From NCBI GenBank assembly GCA_964545315.1, contig CAZJGI010000075.1, forward strand, positions 1 to 16,279: 16,279 nucleotides of DNA, in the 5' to 3' direction. Under the pieces are notes generated by a model. It made no database searches. It saw only the letters and a program-made list of their open reading frames with translations, and was not told the origin of the DNA. Positions 7,067-15,117 of this stretch are shown in pieces (positions within the stretch are counted from its first letter, which is position 1; every line of letters starts with the position of its first letter). A program made the position numbers and the translations under genes. The DNA comes from JAAYJR01 sp964545315 (GTDB lineage: Bacteria > Bacteroidota > Bacteroidia > Bacteroidales > Prolixibacteraceae).

Positions 7067-7502
7067 AATAATATTATTAAAATTTATACAAAGTAACTGT
7101 TTTTCTGTCACAGAACAAAATACCTTTCTATCTTTTTACATTTAATTATTTGTAAATTAATACATCCACAAGTGTTTTAATAATGAAAATAAACATTTGT
7201 CAATAATACGAATAAAAGACTACCGGTATAGTCTTTACTGGTTCAAACAAGCGTAAAACTTTCTGAAAGATTAATGCAATAATTGTTTAATGGCCATTTA
7301 CATATTTAAAATTAAATTAGCCTGGCCTCTCCATTATGCGCTAATCATAAAACTTGCCATTGCCAACAAATCATATCAAACTGAAATATCCATTTGTTGG
7401 ATGTATTTATCGAATAAGTTGTTTTCTATATTAAAATTTCTTACTTTTAGTTGGGTAAATCACGAAGATGGATTTTGGGCATGTAATTAATACTAAGTAA
7501 AT
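7067..7502. other. Divergent intergenic region between slyD and clpV, with an inverted repeat
   Basis: 436 nt without a convincing gene. It must hold the promoters of both the minus-strand slyD operon and the plus-strand T6SS cluster, but I see no clean TTTG-N19-21-TAnnTTTG match on either strand; TTTG at 7393 with TAAGTTG at 7415 is only approximate. An inverted repeat AAAGACTA / TAGTCTTT with 6-nt loop lies at 7215-7236; without a U-run on the plus strand it could be an operator or a weak minus-strand hairpin. A short open frame at 7290-7490 has no recognisable protein and a composition like the flanking AT-rich DNA. Confidence 0.5.
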
Positions 7503-9959
7503 ATGGCCTATACCACTAATTTAAAACAGGCAATAAACATTGCACAATCCCTGGCAAAAGAATTTTCAAATTCTGAATTTTCTCCGGCACACTTATTAAA
7601 AGCTCTTCTGCACAAAGATATTGGCCTGACAAATTTACTAATGGCTCTTGATCAGGATATTTTCTACCTTGAAGAATGGGCTGAAGTGAGGATAGAATCC
7701 TGCCCCAAGTCAGGTAGTATACCTGAAAATCCGCCGGGGGACACTAATGTTCAGGCTGTTTTCCGGGAAGCTGATCATATCCGGCTCAAACTTTCAAGAG
7801 ATGATATTGATCCTGAATCGGTTTTAGCTGCTTTAAGCACACCCGGCGTCGGATTCACATATGAACAGCTGAAGACATTTACTATATCTCAAAAACAAAT
7901 TTTGGATTACCTGGTAGAGCGCAGTGAACTGGAGGATACGATCGGCGGAGATGAAAAAAAAGTGAGCCCGGAAAAACAGAAACAGTCAAAAAATGCCTTG
8001 CTTAAATATTGTACAGACAAGGGAGAAGAAGCCAGTCAGGGGAAGCTTGATCCGGTGGTATGCCGGGATAGTACAATCAGGGAAATTACCGAAATCCTGG
8101 GCCGGCGTAATAAAGCAAATGTATTGATAATCGGAGATGCAGGGGTTGGTAAAACTGCCCTGGTAAACGGTTTTTCACAAAATGTTGTTGAAAATAAGGT
8201 ACCCTCAGGCCTTACAGGTGCAATGATCTTTGAGCTTGATTATGGTTCGCTAATTGCCGGGGCATCTTATAAGGGAGAGATAGAAGATCGTTTAAAAAAC
8301 ATTATAGCAGAAATCAGGCAGTTTGAGAAAGCAATACTCTTCATTGATGAACTGCATATGCTGCTTGACAAACAGGGAGGGACTGCAGGAGCAGCTAACC
8401 TCTTAAAACCGGAGCTTGCGCGAGGTAATCTTACAATAATCGGAACAACTTCGATCGATAATTACACAAAATTTATTGAAACGGATGAAGCTTTCAACAG
8501 ACAGTTTGAACTGGTAAAGATAGAAGAACCTGATGAGCAAACGGCTAAAAGAATGATTAAAGTCGTAATACCCAAATATGAAGAACATCATAAACTTAAA
8601 GCCGGTGAGGAAGTTATTGTTGAAGCTATCAGGTTATCAAAAAGATACTTAAAAGAGCGGGCACTTCCTGAGTCAGCTATTGATCTTATTGATCATACAA
8701 TGGCGGGTGTAAGGCTTATGGCTGATATTTCCCCCTCGAAAATAGTGAACCTGAAAAAAGAACTGGAAAGGTTCAGCGATGAAAAAGAATCCCGATTCGG
8801 AGATTTACAATGGTTCATGTCAGATCTGAGAAATCAAATCTCCCCTATTCTGTTTTCCAAGCTTGAAGAAGAAGAAAATGGCCAGCCACTGAACAATGGT
8901 ACTGAAGTATTTGAATACTGTACAAAAATCCTGGATAATCTTGAAATAATTGCAAAAGAAACAGTTGAGTCAATTTCAAAATCAGACATTGGAGCTATAG
9001 TTTCAGGACAAACAGGAATACCCCTTGGAAAGATTCAAACAAAGGAGAGGGAAAGATTAATAAATATAGAGGATCATCTAAGACAAAGGGTAATCGGTCA
9101 GGACCACGCCCTTAAGAGCATTGCAGAGGCAATTCTTGAATCCCGTTCAGGGTTGAATAAGCCGGGACAACCGATTGGTTCGTTTTTCTTCCTTGGCCCC
9201 ACGGGGACAGGAAAGACCGAGCTGGCTAAGTCATTGGCTGAGTTTCTTTTCCAGGATGAATCTTTCCTTATCAGATTTGATATGTCTGAATTTAAGGAAG
9301 AACACTCAGCCGCCCTTCTCTATGGTGCACCTCCGGGTTATGTCGGATATGAAGAGGGAGGACTACTGGTAAATAAGATCCGTCAGAAACCTTATTCCAT
9401 AGTACTGTTTGATGAAATAGAAAAAGCACATACTTCAGTATTTGATATATTTCTTCAAATACTGGACGAAGGAAAACTGCATGACAGGTTAGGGAAAGAG
9501 GGGGATTTCTCAAATGCCATGATCCTTTTTACATCTAATATTGGCAGTAACTACATCGTTGAATCATTTGAAAAGAACGAGATACCACCTTCAGATACAC
9601 TAATGGAAATAATGAGTAATTATTTCCGGCCGGAATTTTTAGGCAGACTCACTGAGATTGTTCCATTTGCACCAATAGCAAAAAATAACGTAGTAAAAAT
9701 TTTCGGCATTCACCTAAAAGGTTTGCTAAAGATGCTTGATGATAAAGGGATCAAACTTGAAATCGAAGATAAGGCAATGGATAAGCTGGCACTTTCCGGA
9801 TATACACCAAAATATGGAGCACGTCCTATTGTGGGAGTTATCAGAAGTCAGCTAAGGCGCCCATTGTCACGGATGCTAATAACCGGACAAATAACAAGAG
9901 GTTCGATTGTAAAATTAAATCTGGATGAAAATGATCAGGTGGTTTGGAAAATTGAATGA
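7503..9959 (+). CDS. clpV: T6SS sheath-recycling AAA+ ATPase ClpV (TssH)
   Basis: Class-I Clp/Hsp100 unfoldase that extracts and recycles contracted TssB/TssC sheath. 818 residues: N domain at about 1-150 (double Clp-N repeat, FSPAHLLKALL), D1 with Walker A GDAGVGKT (211-218), pore loop GASYKGE, Walker B ILFIDE (278-283), a middle region about 40 residues shorter than in ClpB, D2 with Walker A GPTGTGKT (565-572), pore loop GYVGYEEGG, Walker B IVLFDE (633-638), RPEFLGRL arginine finger (709-716) and sensor-2 GARP (772-775). In D1 the usual paired Arg of the ERRF motif is NRQF (about 332-335), so one Arg is Gln. Assignment to ClpV rather than ClpB rests on the short middle region and on direct linkage to tssB and tssC. 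First gene of the cluster; ATG at 7503 with an A-rich upstream, no clear Shine-Dalgarno. Confidence 0.93.
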   Translation: MAYTTNLKQAINIAQSLAKEFSNSEFSPAHLLKALLHKDIGLTNLLMALDQDIFYLEEWAEVRIESCPKSGSIPENPPGDTNVQAVFREADHIRLKLSRDDIDPESVLAALSTPGVGFTYEQLKTFTISQKQILDYLVERSELEDTIGGDEKKVSPEKQKQSKNALLKYCTDKGEEASQGKLDPVVCRDSTIREITEILGRRNKANVLIIGDAGVGKTALVNGFSQNVVENKVPSGLTGAMIFELDYGSLIAGASYKGEIEDRLKNIIAEIRQFEKAILFIDELHMLLDKQGGTAGAANLLKPELARGNLTIIGTTSIDNYTKFIETDEAFNRQFELVKIEEPDEQTAKRMIKVVIPKYEEHHKLKAGEEVIVEAIRLSKRYLKERALPESAIDLIDHTMAGVRLMADISPSKIVNLKKELERFSDEKESRFGDLQWFMSDLRNQISPILFSKLEEEENGQPLNNGTEVFEYCTKILDNLEIIAKETVESISKSDIGAIVSGQTGIPLGKIQTKERERLINIEDHLRQRVIGQDHALKSIAEAILESRSGLNKPGQPIGSFFFLGPTGTGKTELAKSLAEFLFQDESFLIRFDMSEFKEEHSAALLYGAPPGYVGYEEGGLLVNKIRQKPYSIVLFDEIEKAHTSVFDIFLQILDEGKLHDRLGKEGDFSNAMILFTSNIGSNYIVESFEKNEIPPSDTLMEIMSNYFRPEFLGRLTEIVPFAPIAKNNVVKIFGIHLKGLLKMLDDKGIKLEIEDKAMDKLALSGYTPKYGARPIVGVIRSQLRRPLSRMLITGQITRGSIVKLNLDENDQVVWKIE

Positions 9960-10005
9960 CCTCATTACAAAAATCAGAAAGAATATTAACACAAAAAATA
10001 AAGAT

Positions 10006-10449
10006 ATGCAAACATACGGAATTGGCGGAACAGAAGTACAGGGCGAAGCAAATGAAGCGATAAGCGAAATCGCCCAAAACCGGACATTAATGGTAGAGAA
10101 GCTTACTGCGGATCCTCCTGTTAAACCTGAAATTGTTAAAGGGCTAACTTCAATAGATGATGTTTTTCAACATTATAAGCCATCTGTTGATGTTGAATTT
10201 GAAGATGCTGAAGGTAATTCCAGGGATGAAAAACTCTCATTTAATAACCTTGCCGATTTTGGTATTGGCGGAATTACAGCCCAGAGCAATTTTCTGAAAG
10301 ACCTAACCAGTCAAAAAGAACAACTGCTAAAAATCACAAAGCAGTTGAAAAGCAACAAGCTCTTGCGAAAAGCTCTTGAAAACAAAGAGACTAAAGAGGC
10401 GATGCTGAATGCTATTTACGCATTAACAAAAGAGATAGAAGAATCATAA
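10006..10449 (+). CDS. tssB: T6SS contractile sheath small subunit TssB
   Basis: Forms with TssC the contractile sheath that propels the Hcp tube. 147 residues from the chosen ATG: MQTYGIGGTEVQ, a segment of about 30-60 with LTSIDDVFQHYKPSVDVEFED, the family-typical LSFNNLADFGIGGI at about 77-90 (equivalent of the VipA 'F..LDDF.P' motif), and a C-terminal helix pair to about 145 (LKQLKSNKLLRKALENKETKE region) expected to pack against TssC. An earlier in-frame ATG at 9925 would overlap the end of clpV by 35 nt and add a basic, poorly conserved-looking 27 residues; 10006 follows an A-rich leader and is preferred. Gap to clpV is 46 nt and to tssC 27 nt. The sequence is of the divergent Bacteroidota (T6SSiii) type, which fits the organism. 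Confidence 0.9.
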   Translation: MQTYGIGGTEVQGEANEAISEIAQNRTLMVEKLTADPPVKPEIVKGLTSIDDVFQHYKPSVDVEFEDAEGNSRDEKLSFNNLADFGIGGITAQSNFLKDLTSQKEQLLKITKQLKSNKLLRKALENKETKEAMLNAIYALTKEIEES

Positions 10450-10476
10450 GTTGTAAATCATAAATCAGAAATAAAA

Positions 10477-11862
10477 ATGGCCTTACAGGAACAAAGACAA
10501 AATATTGAGCAGTTCAGAGAGAAAGTAATTGAAAAAACCACACAGGTCGAAAATCCCCAGGAGGTATTGCAGAAGAGTCTTTCCGGCCTGGCTACAGTTG
10601 GTGGGTTCGACTTGATCGAAGTAGCAGTCGACGGCGCTCAAAATCTTAATCCCGAACGAAAAGCACGCAAAAAAATATTTCTTTCAGAATCTTCAAAAAA
10701 AGAGGAAAGGGAACAATTAAAAAAAACATTGCAGTTATGGGCAGCAGTGCTTTCATCATCCGATAGTGTTATGGACATGGTAGAGACCTGTGAACAAAGC
10801 GCTTCCATAGCGGAAGATACTCTCTCAAAGAATCTTGCCAAAGCAGTAGAAGCCACCAAAGATCTCGAAAAATCATACCGGACTGTAGCCTTGTTTTTCA
10901 AAAATACCGGAAGCAATAAAATTAAAAATGTGGCATTTATTAATGCTGATTCTGAACAACTTAAAGATCTGGATGATACCAGGTTTATTGATGCCATTCA
11001 TGAAGAACTTGTGCAAAACTTCGATAGGCTTGACTTGCGTGATAATTACAGTCTGCTGGTAGTACCGGGGTACCTGGGATCTAATAAAGTAGTTGAAAAA
11101 TGGGCTAAAATAGCACATGAAAATAAAGTAATGCTAATTACCGATTTTGAACATCTTGATACTCCCGACGATGTAATGGAGATGTTTGAATCAGCCAATC
11201 TGACAGGTGGGGATATTTACAAGTCAAATGTCCTTATGACCTGTAACTATCTTGTAGGAAGAGATAAATATAAAGAACTGGGAGAGGAAGAAGAAATGTA
11301 TATTCCGCCTTCAGGGGCTCTTGCAGGTACAATCTACCAAACGTTGATGTCACAGGTAGCTGCAGGGAAAAAACACGGAAGCCTGAGTGAAGTTGATGGT
11401 GTTCGTTTTGACCTGAAAAAAAGTGAAATAGCTAATCTCGAGAAACTTGGTCTCATACCAATGGTTAACGAATACGGTAAAGTAATGGCTTTCTCAGCCA
11501 AAACACTTTTTAACGGGGATAACCTTGGACTCCAGACCTATTCTGTAGTAAGAGTATTTGATTATGTCACTAAAGTTCTGATGGACTTTCTTAACCGCAG
11601 GGCTTTCGAAAATTTCAACACAAAAACCAGAAAGGAGATATTAAGCCAGATAACCAGATTTTTAGATAGTATTACAGGCCCCGGAAAACTGATTGAAAAG
11701 TTTTCAGTGAAACGATTTGAACAAGACCGGGTTCAAAAAGACCGGATCTATCTGGATATACATATGACACCATATTTCCCGGCAAAAAATTTCATGATCA
11801 AAATGGATGGTCAGAAAGGTGATGACGGAAATGAATGGGATACAGAATACGAACAAAGTTAA
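10477..11862 (+). CDS. tssC: T6SS contractile sheath large subunit TssC
   Basis: Large sheath subunit, 461 residues. N-terminal helix (EQRQNIEQFREKVIEKTT) with the region ClpV and TssB contact in studied systems; a mid-protein segment SLLVVPGYLGSNKVVEKWAKIAHENKVMLITDFEHL at about 189-224; later RRAFENFNTKTRKEI and, near the C-terminus, KDRIYLDIHMTPYFPAKNFMIKMDG (about 428-452), the strand that weaves into the handshake sheet between neighbouring sheath subunits, as known for VipB. A short acidic tail ends EWDTEYEQS. Order tssB-tssC with 27 nt between them is near universal in T6SS loci and implies co-translation in roughly 1:1 ratio. Identification is firm from domain layout plus neighbours. 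Confidence 0.93.
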   Translation: MALQEQRQNIEQFREKVIEKTTQVENPQEVLQKSLSGLATVGGFDLIEVAVDGAQNLNPERKARKKIFLSESSKKEEREQLKKTLQLWAAVLSSSDSVMDMVETCEQSASIAEDTLSKNLAKAVEATKDLEKSYRTVALFFKNTGSNKIKNVAFINADSEQLKDLDDTRFIDAIHEELVQNFDRLDLRDNYSLLVVPGYLGSNKVVEKWAKIAHENKVMLITDFEHLDTPDDVMEMFESANLTGGDIYKSNVLMTCNYLVGRDKYKELGEEEEMYIPPSGALAGTIYQTLMSQVAAGKKHGSLSEVDGVRFDLKKSEIANLEKLGLIPMVNEYGKVMAFSAKTLFNGDNLGLQTYSVVRVFDYVTKVLMDFLNRRAFENFNTKTRKEILSQITRFLDSITGPGKLIEKFSVKRFEQDRVQKDRIYLDIHMTPYFPAKNFMIKMDGQKGDDGNEWDTEYEQS

Positions 11863-11898
11863 TTTTTTATCTTTTATTAAAATTAAAATTTTCCAACC

Positions 11899-12288
11899 AT
11901 GTCATTTAAAGCAACTTTAAAAGTAGACGGCAATGAATACAGGGTATTAAATTGCCATTACAGTCTGAACCAGGAAGTTGATAAAACAGGAAGGCCCTCG
12001 TCCACTGTCCGGGGAGGAGTAGTTGACCTGACTATTGAATCAACTGATGATACCAGTATGTTCGAATGGATGTGCGACAGTTACATGAGAAAGGATGCTA
12101 CGGTGACGTTCAATAAACGGGATGAAGATTCAAAAATGAAAGAATTGGGCATCACCGAAGCTTATATGGTAAGATACGAAGAATCATTTGATGACACAGG
12201 AACAGGTGCAATGATCCAGTCTTTTTCGCTCTCCGCTAAAAGCATTAAAATGGGCAATGGCGAGCATGAAAATGAGTGGGCAATGTAA
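11899..12288 (+). CDS. hcp: T6SS tube protein Hcp (TssD), first copy
   Basis: 129 residues, small all-beta protein of the Bacteroidota TssD type: MSFKATLKVDGNEYRVLNCHYSLNQEVDKTGRPSSTVRGG, then VDLTIESTDDTSMFEWM, VRYEESFDDTGTG and a final SFSLSAKSIKMGNGEHENEW. These match the usual Hcp layout of a beta barrel with one helix. Hexamers stack into the inner tube that is fired by the sheath. Follows tssC by 36 nt of AT-rich spacer. As the shorter copy next to tssC it is probably the main tube subunit, which is needed in high amount; the AT-rich hairpin downstream may help set that level. The tube role is known from the family; assignment of this copy as the main one is inference. Confidence 0.9.
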   Translation: MSFKATLKVDGNEYRVLNCHYSLNQEVDKTGRPSSTVRGGVVDLTIESTDDTSMFEWMCDSYMRKDATVTFNKRDEDSKMKELGITEAYMVRYEESFDDTGTGAMIQSFSLSAKSIKMGNGEHENEWAM

Positions 12289-12431
12289 TTATTCCTGATC
12301 CTGAAAACTGTACCAAGCTGACAGGTATTTAATATATTTAAAGTCTTAAATATCTGAATTATAAAGTATTGATAATAATTTATTATCAGATATTATGAGT
12401 TTTTTTTTATTAATTAAATTCACCTTGAATT
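12289..12431. other. Spacer between the two hcp genes with AT-rich hairpin and T-run
   Basis: 143 nt. A perfect AT-only-plus-one-GC palindrome TGATAATAATTTATTATCA at 12370-12388 is followed 11 nt later by nine T (12400-12408). It could act as a weak attenuator lowering transcription into the downstream genes or as an mRNA-end stabiliser for hcp. The stem is weak and the T-run is not adjacent, so this is tentative. No promoter matching the Bacteroidetes consensus was seen. Confidence 0.35.
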
Positions 12432-12857
12432 ATGTCATTAACTGCAAGGCTCTTTATCAAAGGCCATCAACTGGAAAATAAAGGGATAAAAGTTTTGTCC
12501 TGCAACTACAGTTTTACACAGAGTATCTCAGAAGACGGATATTTAGCGGGTAATGTAAGGGCCGGACTGATAAATATTACCATCCCCGGCATTAATGATA
12601 CAGAACTGGTTCAATGGATGGTATTCAGGGAAATGCAAAAAGAAGGAAAAATTTGTTTTTACGGGATTGATCCCCAAACAGCAGCACCACAGGAAACAAA
12701 AACACTCTCATTCAAAGACGGAATACTTGTTAACTACTTTGAATCGTTCACAGATGAGGCTGAAATGACCATAAGCATTAGTATATCAGCACGTTCAATT
12801 ACCCTTTCCAATGCCAGTTGGGAAACACAGTGGGAACCGGGAGCAGGCAAAACCTGA
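12432..12857 (+). CDS. T6SS Hcp-like protein (TssD), second divergent copy
   Basis: 141 residues, a paralogue of the preceding hcp. Matching blocks: SCNYSFTQSISEDGYLAGNVRAGLINITI against NCHYSLNQEVDKTGRPSSTVRGGVVDLTI; VNYFESFTDEAEM against VRYEESFDD; ISARSITLSNASWETQW against LSAKSIKMGNGEHENEW. It differs by an N-terminal insertion (GHQLENKG), a changed middle (CFYGIDPQTAAPQE) and a longer C-terminus (EPGAGKT). It stands 17 nt upstream of vgrG, so it may be a specialised ring that joins tube to VgrG or carries a particular cargo, as multiple TssD paralogues in Bacteroidota clusters are thought to do. The role split between the two copies is inference. Confidence 0.85.
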   Translation: MSLTARLFIKGHQLENKGIKVLSCNYSFTQSISEDGYLAGNVRAGLINITIPGINDTELVQWMVFREMQKEGKICFYGIDPQTAAPQETKTLSFKDGILVNYFESFTDEAEMTISISISARSITLSNASWETQWEPGAGKT

Positions 12858-12874
12858 TTTTAAAAATAATTTAT

Positions 12875-14728
12875 ATGGCAATACTTTCAAAAATAGACAT
12901 TTCAATAAACCAGAAACCGTTTAGAAGCTTCAGACAGGTTTCAATTAGCCAGAATCTTTATGGTATTGACAGATTTGAGATCAGATCCCGTTATGACGCA
13001 CTTGAAGAACTTGATGGTTTTCTTATAGAAAAATCTAAAAATTATCTGGGTTTGCCAATAGTTATTCAAACAAAGTTTTTAATGAATAACGAAGATAAGG
13101 ATGGAATTAATTTCAGGGGATATATAACGGAAATACAGAGTTTAAGAAGTGGGATTACTGATTATGACGAGGTCGTAATCTCAGGGGGAAGTACGGAAAT
13201 AGCCCTTAACAGGAAACCAACAAACCGTGCATTCCTGGACAATACCCTGGAAGAAATTGTAAAGGAAGTGCTAAAGAAATATCAACTGAAATATAAAATT
13301 GCTCCCAGAAATAAGGAAAGGTTCCCCTACATTGTGCAATTCGAAGAGAGTGATCTTGAATTTCTTAAACGTTTATCGATCCGTTATGGAGAATGGTGCT
13401 ACTATAACGGACAGGATCTAATATTTGGAGAAATCCCCACAGGCCAGAAATCAGAGACACTTACCCTGGGTTCCAATCTAAAAAGCCTGAAGTATGAGCT
13501 CAGGGCAAATCCGGTAAAATTCAGCCTGTTCACTGTAGATCCCCTTAAGCTTGATGTTTACCGGTATAATTCCGGTAACAGTAAAATTGAAAGCAACCTG
13601 AATATGTATGGCAAACATGCATTGAAGATGTCAAAAACATTGTACACCGAAGAAGGTAAAGATTATTACGAACATATCAATGTTAAAGAATCAGACTACA
13701 AAAAAGGGCTTGACCAGGTCGGGGAAACAATTGAATCGGTCAATGCCGTTAACCTGAACGACCTTTCCGGAATCTCGGTTAACGGATTTCTTAACGCGGG
13801 CACCGAAGTAAAAATAGATTGCACCAAACAGGACAGGAAAGGTAAAACAGATTACGGGAAGTATATTATTACTGCCGTCAATCACCAAATGGACAACACC
13901 CTTAACTACGAAAACAGCTTCACAGCCATACCTGCGGAAACATCAATACCTGAGAATACTGATCCATACTTTGTAAGGACATCATCAAATCAACTGGGCA
14001 TGGTTGAAGACAATAAAGATCCTGATAAGCTGGGCAGGGTTAAAATAAGCTTTTGGTGGATGGAAGGGAAGCAAACTACTCCCTGGATAAGAATTGCGAC
14101 ACCTTATATTCATAAAGAGGCAGGTTTTTACTTTATCCCGGCAAAAAATTCAAGGGTTCTTGTTGGCTTTGAAGATGGTGATGTGGAAAAACCATATGTA
14201 TTGGGTACACTTTATGACAAAGATGCAAATCCTGATCCTGAATGGGCCGGCAACAGAAACGAAAGTAATGCAAAAATTCATGCTATCCGCACAGCCGCAG
14301 GGAATACGATAGAATTAAACGATACTGACGGAGGGGAAAAGATAACAATCTATGATAGAGGGAATAATAACAGGATCACTTTAAATTCCGCCGGGGGAAA
14401 GCTTTCAATTCATTCAACAGGTGAAGCACATATGACTGCAAAATCAATGGCTTCCATTTCATTGGGAGACCCGGATAAACCTGAAGACAGCAAAGTAAGC
14501 GTTTGGCTTCAGGAAGATTCCCTGTGGGTAACCAATGAAACAGGGGATGTATTTGTTGAATCAAAAAATAATGATTTAGGTGTTATTGCTTTTAGTGGTG
14601 TAATTTCCATAAAGGGCAGAAAGATCGTCCTGGAAGCATCTGAATCACTTGAGATAAAAGGGCCTATGGTCAAGATAAACGGAGCGGCAACGACAGAAAT
14701 TAAAGGAGGTATTGTCCAAATAAACTAA
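12875..14728 (+). CDS. vgrG: T6SS spike protein VgrG (TssI)
   Basis: Trimeric spike at the tip of the Hcp tube. 617 residues: gp27-like base at about 1-350 with the phage gpD/VgrG motif VQFEESDLEFLKRLSIRYGEWCYY at about 154-177 (FEESDLEFLKRL), gp5-like OB fold at about 364-450 (LGRVKISFWW, PWIRIATPY, GFYFIPAKNSRVLVGFEDGD, PYVLGTLYD), then a repetitive beta-helix needle from about 465 to the end (GNTIELND, ITLNSAGGKL, IVLEASESLEIKGPMVKING). The protein ends with the needle; no extra enzymatic domain is fused. The ATG at 12875 (MAILSKIDIS) fits homologues; an in-frame ATG at 12818 would overlap the second hcp gene and is rejected. Twelve nt downstream lies the PAAR gene that caps the needle. 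Confidence 0.95.
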   Translation: MAILSKIDISINQKPFRSFRQVSISQNLYGIDRFEIRSRYDALEELDGFLIEKSKNYLGLPIVIQTKFLMNNEDKDGINFRGYITEIQSLRSGITDYDEVVISGGSTEIALNRKPTNRAFLDNTLEEIVKEVLKKYQLKYKIAPRNKERFPYIVQFEESDLEFLKRLSIRYGEWCYYNGQDLIFGEIPTGQKSETLTLGSNLKSLKYELRANPVKFSLFTVDPLKLDVYRYNSGNSKIESNLNMYGKHALKMSKTLYTEEGKDYYEHINVKESDYKKGLDQVGETIESVNAVNLNDLSGISVNGFLNAGTEVKIDCTKQDRKGKTDYGKYIITAVNHQMDNTLNYENSFTAIPAETSIPENTDPYFVRTSSNQLGMVEDNKDPDKLGRVKISFWWMEGKQTTPWIRIATPYIHKEAGFYFIPAKNSRVLVGFEDGDVEKPYVLGTLYDKDANPDPEWAGNRNESNAKIHAIRTAAGNTIELNDTDGGEKITIYDRGNNNRITLNSAGGKLSIHSTGEAHMTAKSMASISLGDPDKPEDSKVSVWLQEDSLWVTNETGDVFVESKNNDLGVIAFSGVISIKGRKIVLEASESLEIKGPMVKINGAATTEIKGGIVQIN

Positions 14729-14740
14729 ACTCAAAAATAT

Positions 14741-15049
14741 ATGCCACCAGCAGCAAGGATAAATGATATGCAAACCTGCCCGATGCAAACACCGGGAACT
14801 CCTCCGATACCTCATATCGGAGGCCCCATTATGCCTCCGGGATGTCCGACAGTGTTAATAGGAGGATTGCCGGCAGCACGTGCCGGCGATATAGCCAGTT
14901 GCGCAGCCCCTCCTGTAATTATAAATACCATAATTACAGGATCCGCAACAGTTCTGATCGGAGGAATGCCGGCAGCCAGAATGGGCGATTCAACAGTTCA
15001 CGGTGGAACAATAGTCGGCGGTTGCCCTACTGTAATGATCGGCGGATAA
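14741..15049 (+). CDS. PAAR-domain spike-tip protein
   Basis: 102-residue PAAR protein that sharpens the VgrG needle and often carries or recruits effectors. Three repeat motifs are visible: CPTVLIGGLPAARAGD, SATVLIGGMPAARMGDS and CPTVMIGG. Candidate zinc ligands are in the usual pattern (C13, H25, C35 and C53 region, H87). Nothing extends beyond the PAAR core, so it is a bare tip rather than a fused effector. Encoded 12 nt after vgrG, with no terminator between, so clearly the same transcript. Its coding sequence contains a perfect 11-bp inverted repeat at 14912-14940. Confidence 0.95.
   Translation: MPPAARINDMQTCPMQTPGTPPIPHIGGPIMPPGCPTVLIGGLPAARAGDIASCAAPPVIINTIITGSATVLIGGMPAARMGDSTVHGGTIVGGCPTVMIGG
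14912..14940 (+). repeat. Perfect 11-bp inverted repeat inside the PAAR gene
   Basis: CCTGTAATTAT, 7-nt loop AAATACC, ATAATTACAGG. It encodes PVIINTIITG. No U-run follows, so it is not an intrinsic terminator; it could fold in the mRNA. Confidence 0.6.
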
Positions 15050-15117
15050 AAATTAACATTATCTGATACCGGAAATATTTTTCAGGCAATTATTCAGCAT
15101 GGTAAAAAATAAATTTA

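Noticed and set aside
7290..7490. Small 66-residue gene upstream of clpV
   Set aside because: No recognisable protein, AT-driven composition and no leader or promoter; it lies in the expected control region.
7503..9959. ClpB heat-shock chaperone instead of ClpV
   Set aside because: The middle region is about 40 residues shorter than in ClpB and the gene is directly followed by tssB and tssC.
9925..10005. Upstream ATG start for tssB
   Set aside because: It would overlap clpV by 35 nt and add a basic stretch with no family character; ATG 10006 gives a standard TssB start.
12818..12874. Upstream ATG start for vgrG
   Set aside because: It overlaps the second hcp gene in another frame; MAILSKIDIS at 12875 matches VgrG N-termini.
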